DNA of 64,000 nt from Hanleya hanleyi (taxonomy: Eukaryota > Mollusca > Polyplacophora > Lepidopleurida > Hanleyidae), in the NCBI GenBank assembly GCA_036873755.1, contig JAVTVY010025090.1, forward strand, positions 41,465 to 105,464. Direction: 5' to 3'. Below are positions 58,620 to 64,000 of this stretch, piece after piece. The notes beneath the pieces were generated by a model. That model was given only the letters and a program-made list of their open reading frames with translations, did not search any database and was not told the DNA's origin. Every line of letters starts with the position of its first letter. Positions within the stretch are counted from its first letter, which is position 1. The translations under genes were made by a program, and so were the position numbers.

Positions 58620-60360
58620 TGTCTCCAATTCAGGTAACATTTGCATTTGGACAAACCAAGGTTTCCATTGTAGTAAACCATTGTATTGAGACTGGACTAT
58701 ACTTCACTAACAATTAAAGGCTAACAAACAAGACACTTATTGTCCCATAACAAGGTCGTGATATGCTATATTTTTGTGGATGGTCATTGAGCAAAGCAAT
58801 GCAGAAACGGAGAGCATTATTTCTGATTTAGGAAGCTTTATGAATGTCTCCAATTCAGGAAACATTAACATCAGGGCAAACCAGTGTTTCCATTTTAGGA
58901 AACCTTCAGACAGTGAAATATAGATACATGTATAAAACAAATGTTTAGTTGTTCAGATAATAGGAAACACATAGATTTTATTCTTCACATAATTTTTCAG
59001 GAAACAAGTTTGTAGTGGTATACTGATTTAATTAGACTCCTACGTGGATTTATAGATTATAGAACTTCTGAGGTATGCTCCATGTTAATTTGTGCTCAAG
59101 TTATTATGCCATCATTGTTTGGTATATTGATAGGGCCTCTATGTTTTTGTTTGCCGTAACATCATCTGTTCTCCATGACGTAACGCCATAACGTCACCCG
59201 TCCAATGTTTAATTCGTCGCATTTCTTCATGACACCTTGCCTCCGTGGTAATTTGTAAACAATATTGTGAATATCTCTATATAACATTCGGTCATCCATG
59301 GAAAATGTATAATATTTGAACAATCTGTATATTCACTAGCAATTTTGATGAAATTCAACAGATCATTTGATAAAGGCTCTCATGAAAGTTAAAATCTTGT
59401 GCATTAAATCTGTTTATGTGGAGTGTAGCTCAGAACTTTGTTTATTTCTATAATATTTGTATTTGTTTCAGTTTGAGAAAGTTAATGTTTCCTTCCTTGA
59501 TTCAGGGAACCTCATAAATGTCTCCAATTCAGGAAACATTGGCATTTGGATGAACCAAGGTTTCCATTGTAGGAAACCATCAAATTAAGACTGGAATACA
59601 TGTACATGTATCTTTGACTACATGTATCTCAGACTAACTAGACACTTACAATGCCATAACATGATTGTAGTAAGCTATCTTTGTGCAGATGCTCATTGAG
59701 CAGAGGATTGCAGGAACGCAGAATTTTTTTCCTGATTTCGAAAGCTTTTTGATTGTCTCCAATTCAGAAAATATTCACATTAGGGCAAACCAAGGTGTCC
59801 ATTTTAGGAAACCTTGCGGGCAATATAAATGTACATTGTATGTGAAACAAATGTTTAGTTGTCTAGACAACAGCAAAACTGACTTTCCTTAATAATATGT
59901 TTCAGAAAACGTATTTGTAATGGTTTGGGAAAAGTTGCAATTTATGTAAACAGATGCAGATTATAGGAAACATCAGAGTTTTTCCTGAATATTATTTTTT
60001 CAGAAAATATGTTTGTAATGGTTTCTGTTTGAGAAATGTTTCTCTACTGTGTACATGTATGTTTCCTGTTCAGGAAATATTACAAATGTTTCCAGTTTTG
60101 GAAACATAACAAATGTTTCCTGTTTTGGAAACATAACCAATGTTACTGATTTAGGAAACTTTTGGAAAGTTTCCAATTCAGGAAACATTTGCATCTGGGC
60201 GAACCAAGGTTTCCATTTTAGGAAACCATTGTATTAAAACTGAAATATCTCCGACTAACGAAGGCTAACGAGCAAGACACTTATCGTGCCATAACAAGGT
60301 CGTAGTAAGGTATCTTTGTGTGGATGGTCATTGTGCAGAGCAGTGCAGGAACCGAGAAAA
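58620..60360. repeat. Right subterminal higher-order repeats
   Basis: A long unit recurs with alternating variants of TCCAATTCAGGAAACAT. Type a (then CATTTGGATGAACC or similar) is at 58623, 59521 and 60171. Type b (then ACAT..AGGGCAAACC) is at 58848 and 59755. The intervening text (TGCCATAACAAGGTCGTAGT and others) also repeats. Small GTTTCC palindromes such as GTTTCCATTTTAGGAAAC (60209) sit within each unit. Confidence 0.8.
60061..60186. repeat. Right array of 27-bp phased palindromes
   Basis: GTTTCC-N6-GGAAAC type palindromes start at 60061, 60088, 60115, 60142 and 60169, exactly 27 bp apart, with ATAACAAAT-type spacers. The first and fourth are imperfect in one arm. Counterpart of the left array. 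Confidence 0.92.
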
Positions 60361-60535
60361 TTTGGATCAAAATTTTATTCTCATATTATTTGCTCAATTA
60401 CAATCACAAAGAACATTTTTTTATTATCTATCATGTAATAGCACTAAACCTGCCTATTTAGGTCACAACTGGGTAAACTGTTTGTGTTTTTAGCAATTTA
60501 TGAATCAAAACTTAAATTTTCCTGTTCAGGAAATA

Positions 60536-60605
60536 TGTTTCCTGATTTGGAAACAAATTGCCAGAATGGGCGATAGGTTACTCATTTAGGAGTTGGCCCG
60601 GACTG
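60536..60605 (-). repeat. Right terminal inverted repeat
   Basis: 70 bp, inverted copy of 48638-48707 with one mismatch; ends GGCCCGGACTG followed by target-duplication ATCGG. Confidence 0.95.
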
Positions 60606-60610
60606 ATCGG

Positions 60611-62154
60611 AGAGTATTAAAGTTGAACGCTATGCCGAACACTGCATGTAGCCAACGTTGAAGCTTTCTGCTATAGTGTTATGCAATAGTTTTCTTGCAA
60701 ATACGTAAAGTAATCCTCTCTTGATTAGCATATACTATAACTAACGGAAAATAGTTTAAATCCGGTGTTTCAAACGTGGTGGAGAAGCTCCTTGACTGTG
60801 AGGAATATAATATATCAGCGTAAATATCCATCTTACAGAGCTTTTGGAAAGGATAACTTTTGTTCAATTCATTTAGACACTTTCCTGAGACCTCCGAGAT
60901 GACAAAATTATGATACTAATAGAACAATCTGATCGCCTTGCACTGTTAGTCAACAATCGGTCAAAACCGCTCACCCAAGTCCACCATTGAAATCGATTTT
61001 CTGTTGCACCATTATTGTTCACATTGAGACCAAATCTGGTGTAGGATAAACCGTATGCCCCCTAATCCCTGTCGCCATCTCAGACTCCCAAGGATACCGT
61101 CGATCTCACCATGGTCTTTTTAATTCTCACGGTCACGAAATTCTCAGGCTGTCCCGACAACGGAAAAATTCGACGTTCAACGTATCGCTTTTTATATTCA
61201 TGTCACCAAGTTTGATGACCTCAATTGAAAGGATACTTTGCATTTATCTTTGGCGAATATATAATTGAATGATTTCTTTAGTTTAAAATATCGACATCTG
61301 AGAGAAAGAGAGAGGGCTTTTTATCCATGGTTTATGGGAATTTGGGGCGTCCATTGACCGAGACTGTGGGAAACTTTTGGCTTATGGGCCTTTTTCGTTA
61401 TTTTACTGTATTTGTGGAGGACAAACTGTTGATTGGATACTTTAACACGTGATGAATTACCAGAGCTTCCTTCCTGTGCAAAAAGTATTTTTTCAAAGGG
61501 GATGAAACTCGTCATTTTATCGATTTTCAATATGCACACAAAGTTACTTTCCTTGGACCATGGCTTAGGATGTACATGTACTTCACACTAGCCACGGTTT
61601 CGCACAAAGCTCATAATTAGGAAGGTCGCCCGTATTTGACTGCATGATAATTCTTCTTCACTTTGAACTAACTGATATCTATAATACCATCCTGTTGGAC
61701 GTAACCGGTACTGCAAACGGGCATATAGCAATTGTTGGTTGATCGCACCACTACAGAATTAATCGTTCCGGGAAGTGAATCTTTGGCACGCCAATATCCG
61801 CACTTTTTCGGTGCGCGAAAATGATGGTTCCTTTATGGCGATACTATTTTAGAAAAGACGAGTGCCTTTTTCCTTTTTAAAATTTTCTCTATTATGTTTT
61901 AATACCTAGAAAATTTGATCTAACCGATAGATCGCTTTCTCTTGCTTTCCTCGTAAAAGTAATATCTCCGCAATGTGTTCCCCATAAACAGTTTCTCGGT
62001 TTTGTCTTTCTGTGCTGTATTTTCAAAAGTTAGAGATGAATAGGTTTAAACTTCCAGAAGTGATGTGTAACGGGCACGATTTGTGACTCTGGCGGGGCTG
62101 GGAAGCAGACTCCCCACATCACTGTTTTTTGACAACTGGTTCATAAACCACCAA
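60611..62154. other. Unassigned DNA right of the giant element
   Basis: No recognised gene; frames are at most 72 codons. GTACATGTACTT at about 61571 is one of few such words outside the element. Confidence 0.45.
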
Positions 62155-62660
62155 ACTTGATCAAATTAAAGAGAATCTTCTTTTACCGGACTAAAAAATC
62201 TTCCAAAATAGCTGCTCGATGAAAAGAATCTCTTACAATCGTAAAATCTATACGATCGATCAGAATATGTTTCACTGTGATATCTTCACGGCATGGAATA
62301 CACCTTGGGACTGGGTCTTTTTTTTTAGTAAATAATCTTGAGTTAATCGTGTATGGTCGATTATAATTCGCCCGTTTTCGGCTGCTCAGATGAGTATAGC
62401 CTACAGTTTTTTGGAAATTTTTTGGTAGCATCCCATAAAGATTGAAATAGCTTTCTCACGTAAGCACAGATAAAGGGACTGAAATTGCTATATGGGATTC
62501 CAACAGGAACAACCCCGTTATCTAGTGCTGCCTTGGCCATTTCCTCAGCTAACCGAAGCTTTTTATAATGAAGAAGCTAACAACATTCAAAGACTGATAT
62601 AGTCAGATAAACTGCCGATAAAAGAACCTCCAAACCGAAATCAACGAACAAAAGCTTGGC
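62155..62660 (-). pseudogene. Jockey-like LINE ORF2 C-terminal fragment, minus strand
   Basis: Reading leftward from about 62660: a KKLRLAEEMAKAALDNGVVP-like stretch, then ICAYVRKLFQSLWDATKK-like text. Then, in the frame 62431-62183, come GYTHLSSRKRANYNRPYTIN, PRCIPCREDITVKHILIDRI and DFTIVRDSFHRAAILEDF. These are the RNase H-distal and zinc-bearing C-terminus of Jockey-like elements (CxxC..., VKHILIDC). The very 3' end and tail are absent. Confidence 0.75.
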
Positions 62661-62713
62661 GTTCGTACCCACATGTAATCCACATAACGCGGATATGAAC
62701 CTATGAACACATA
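62661..62713. other. Short spacer
   Basis: Nothing recognised. Confidence 0.3.
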
Positions 62714-63086
62714 ACGGGGCCGTTTGAACCCATGTACTTCAAGATCCTCATGGTACTCATATGAACAGTCACAATCAAAGCGTGACTGAGATACATCATT
62801 CTTTAGATGACGACTTCACAACGAATTTTATGGATTAAGAATACTGATCAGCGATACGGATTTGATATTTTTGGAACATCATGATGTCTTGCCGGCATCA
62901 TTGAAAACTGTTGACCGCTTCTCTCTTGCAGGAAACAAGCCTATGTTTATGTATACTATGATTGTCTTTTTGAATTTGGTGCTAATACTGTTATATGAAA
63001 TATGGAATAGGTCTTTGGATTATGGACGCGGATATTCTCTAATGGACGACGGCTGAATTATGAATGACGGACTAGACGCTTGTAAT
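62714..63086 (+). mobile_element. Penelope-like 3' tail, plus strand
   Basis: From GGGGCCGTTTGAACCCATG to the end GCTTGTAAT. No RT attached. The small hydrophobic frame is cut by TGA at about 63055. It abuts the GIY-YIG remnant at 63089 directly. Confidence 0.85.
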
Positions 63087-63088
63087 AT

Positions 63089-63560
63089 ATGAATATACTG
63101 CACGAGAGTCCTAAAATGCAAAGTGTTCTAAAAGATGTGACGCGCATTAAAAGCCAGTGGCAGGCTCCTAATCTGAAAAAGGTCATAAACCGTGCCACAT
63201 ATGTAGAAAATCCCAGCATTCCTAAAGTGAAAAAATGCACAGATTCTCGATGCGGTACATCTGAATACCTAATTGAAAGCTCATCGTTTTCATTCAAGTA
63301 GTGTCTTCACAGTAAAGAAAAACAAGAGTTGTGGTTCGCGTTCGCGTCCGAGTGCATAAACAACAAATACTGACTGCCTCTTTGAGAAATATTTTTGTAT
63401 GCAAGCATATCCACGCATGCGACAACAATGAGTTCAAAATATTTCCTTTCTAAAAGATTACTTCAACTACATCGGTACGACGATGGCTGGACGTTCATTG
63501 AACAGATAATATATATCCTGTTTAAGGAGATTATGCCATTAGCCGATTACCATTCGGTAC
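63089..63560 (+). pseudogene. Decayed GIY-YIG-type endonuclease fragment (Penelope-like)
   Basis: The open start (63089-63301) reads QAPNLKKVINRATYVENP, KKCTDSRCGTSEYLIE and SSSFSFK, the cysteine-bearing linker that precedes GIY-YIG nucleases in EN-positive Penelope-like proteins. After a frame change near 63300, weaker text continues (VFTVKKNKSCGSR; RVHKQQI; ACDNNEFKIFPF), resembling the nuclease itself with many stops. The GIY-YIG core itself is deleted or unreadable. Family recognised from memory; no alignment was possible. Confidence 0.55.
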
Positions 63561-63612
63561 TGCCGAGCGGAAAACCCGATTACAGCCACCGGGGATCATC
63601 GAGAAGTTGCGA
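63561..63612. other. Junction DNA
   Basis: Nothing recognised. Confidence 0.3.
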
Positions 63613-64000
63613 ATGAGAGCGAGAGAGTGAGAGAATGAGAGAGAGCAAATTAAGGTTTAACGTCGCGTTCAGCAGTATTTCAGCTATATAGCGACAATCA
63701 AAGAAAATTCTAAGTATTTCAACAAAGACAAGTCAACAACCCAGCAATCAAGAAGTAATCAACACAAACATGTACATACATGAAAACTTATGCAACAAAC
63801 CCATTTCTCTCAAATAACCTGTAATACAGTCTTTTGTTTTACCCGAATGAAAAGATCTTCTAAACTTGCTGCTTGATAAAAACAACCTCTTACAATCTTA
63901 AAAATCTATACAGTCGATCAGAATATTTTTCACCGTGGCATGGAATACACCTTGGGGCTGGTTCCTTTTATAGTAAAGGTTCGTGAGGTGATAGGGTATG
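63613..64000 (-). pseudogene. Jockey-like LINE 3' end with tail, minus strand, cut by window edge
   Basis: On the minus strand, from 64000 leftward: text like VKNILIDCIDF, then a stop and UTR. The tail is GTCGCTATATAGCTGAAATA, CTGCTGAACGCGACGTTAAA, then a GAGA/CTCT run at 63613-63690. Together with 37991-38310 it proves that this tail belongs to the LINE 3' end. The frame is shifted within the last coding part. Confidence 0.75.

Larger units (their letters stand above)
48633..60610. mobile_element. Giant TIR element, 11,968 bp, superfamily unassigned
   Basis: The body is 48638-60605. The left TIR (48638-48707) and right TIR (60536-60605) are 70 bp and differ at one base. The ends are CAGTCCGGGCC...GGCCCGGACTG. 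The flanking 5-bp ATCGG (48633-48637 and 60606-60610) is a perfect target duplication. No frame inside exceeds about 105 codons and none resembles a transposase, so it appears non-autonomous or has lost its gene. A 99-codon minus-strand frame at 49032-49331 has no known family. Palindrome arrays flank both ends. The interior contains several nested repeat blocks annotated separately. The combination of CAGTC ends and 5-bp duplication does not let me choose a superfamily. Confidence 0.85.

Noticed and set aside
60049..60237. Frames rich in SGNITNVS repeats (plus and minus strand) as a repeat protein
   Set aside because: They are direct translations of the 27-bp palindrome array; 27 is a multiple of three so frames stay open by construction.

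Overview
This window looks like the repeat-dense, gene-poor DNA of an animal, most likely a mollusc and probably a gastropod. That assignment rests on the style of the repeats: a LINE 3' tail reading GCTGAAATATTGCTGAACG followed by CTCT or CACT runs, and TGACCTTTGACCT arrays. No protein-coding host gene is recognisable. I see no rRNA, convincing tRNA, CRISPR or bacterial-type operon. Nearly everything that can be named is a mobile element or a duplication, and many are nested. All family names are from memory of motifs; no database search was run.

Left arm (1-9044): a pair of TTAA-flanked, piggyBac-like MITEs, then about 8 kb of unexplained AT-rich DNA with one weak candidate promoter and first exon near 3.0-3.13 kb.

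Central duplication (9045-31966): a tandem segmental duplication, unit 1 at 9045-26725 and unit 2 at 26728-31966. Unit 1 has grown by two insertions that unit 2 lacks: a 1.1-kb Penelope-like fragment (9600-10683) and an 11.2-kb Ty3/gypsy LTR retrotransposon (11118-22332). Unit 2 therefore supplies paralogous empty sites for both. The gypsy element has about 1-kb LTRs roughly 99% alike. Its gag, protease, RT-RNase H and integrase regions are broken by stops and frameshifts, and it carries two further Penelope-like insertions in opposite orientations. Unit 2 carries its own 325-bp poly(A) retroposon with a 13-bp target duplication. Both units contain an inverted-direct-inverted Penelope-like composite.

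Right-centre (31967-48632): scattered Penelope-like fragments sharing one 3' end (GCTTGTAA), LINE fragments on both strands, and three more TTAA MITEs, separated by unassigned DNA.

Right arm (48638-60605): the most striking object. It is an 11,968-bp segment bounded by 70-bp terminal inverted repeats (69/70 identical) and a 5-bp target duplication ATCGG. It has no recognisable transposase. It holds arrays of 18-bp palindromes GTTTCC-N6-GGAAAC spaced 26-28 bp apart near both ends, several nested inverted motif arrays, an array of CATATG palindromes, and a TGACCTTTGACCT repeat block with a recent 476-bp tandem duplication. TACATGTA-type words are visibly much denser inside than outside. I treat it as a giant, possibly non-autonomous DNA transposon of unassigned superfamily. 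The last 3.4 kb holds two LINE fragments and a Penelope-like 3' tail directly abutting a decayed GIY-YIG-type endonuclease fragment.
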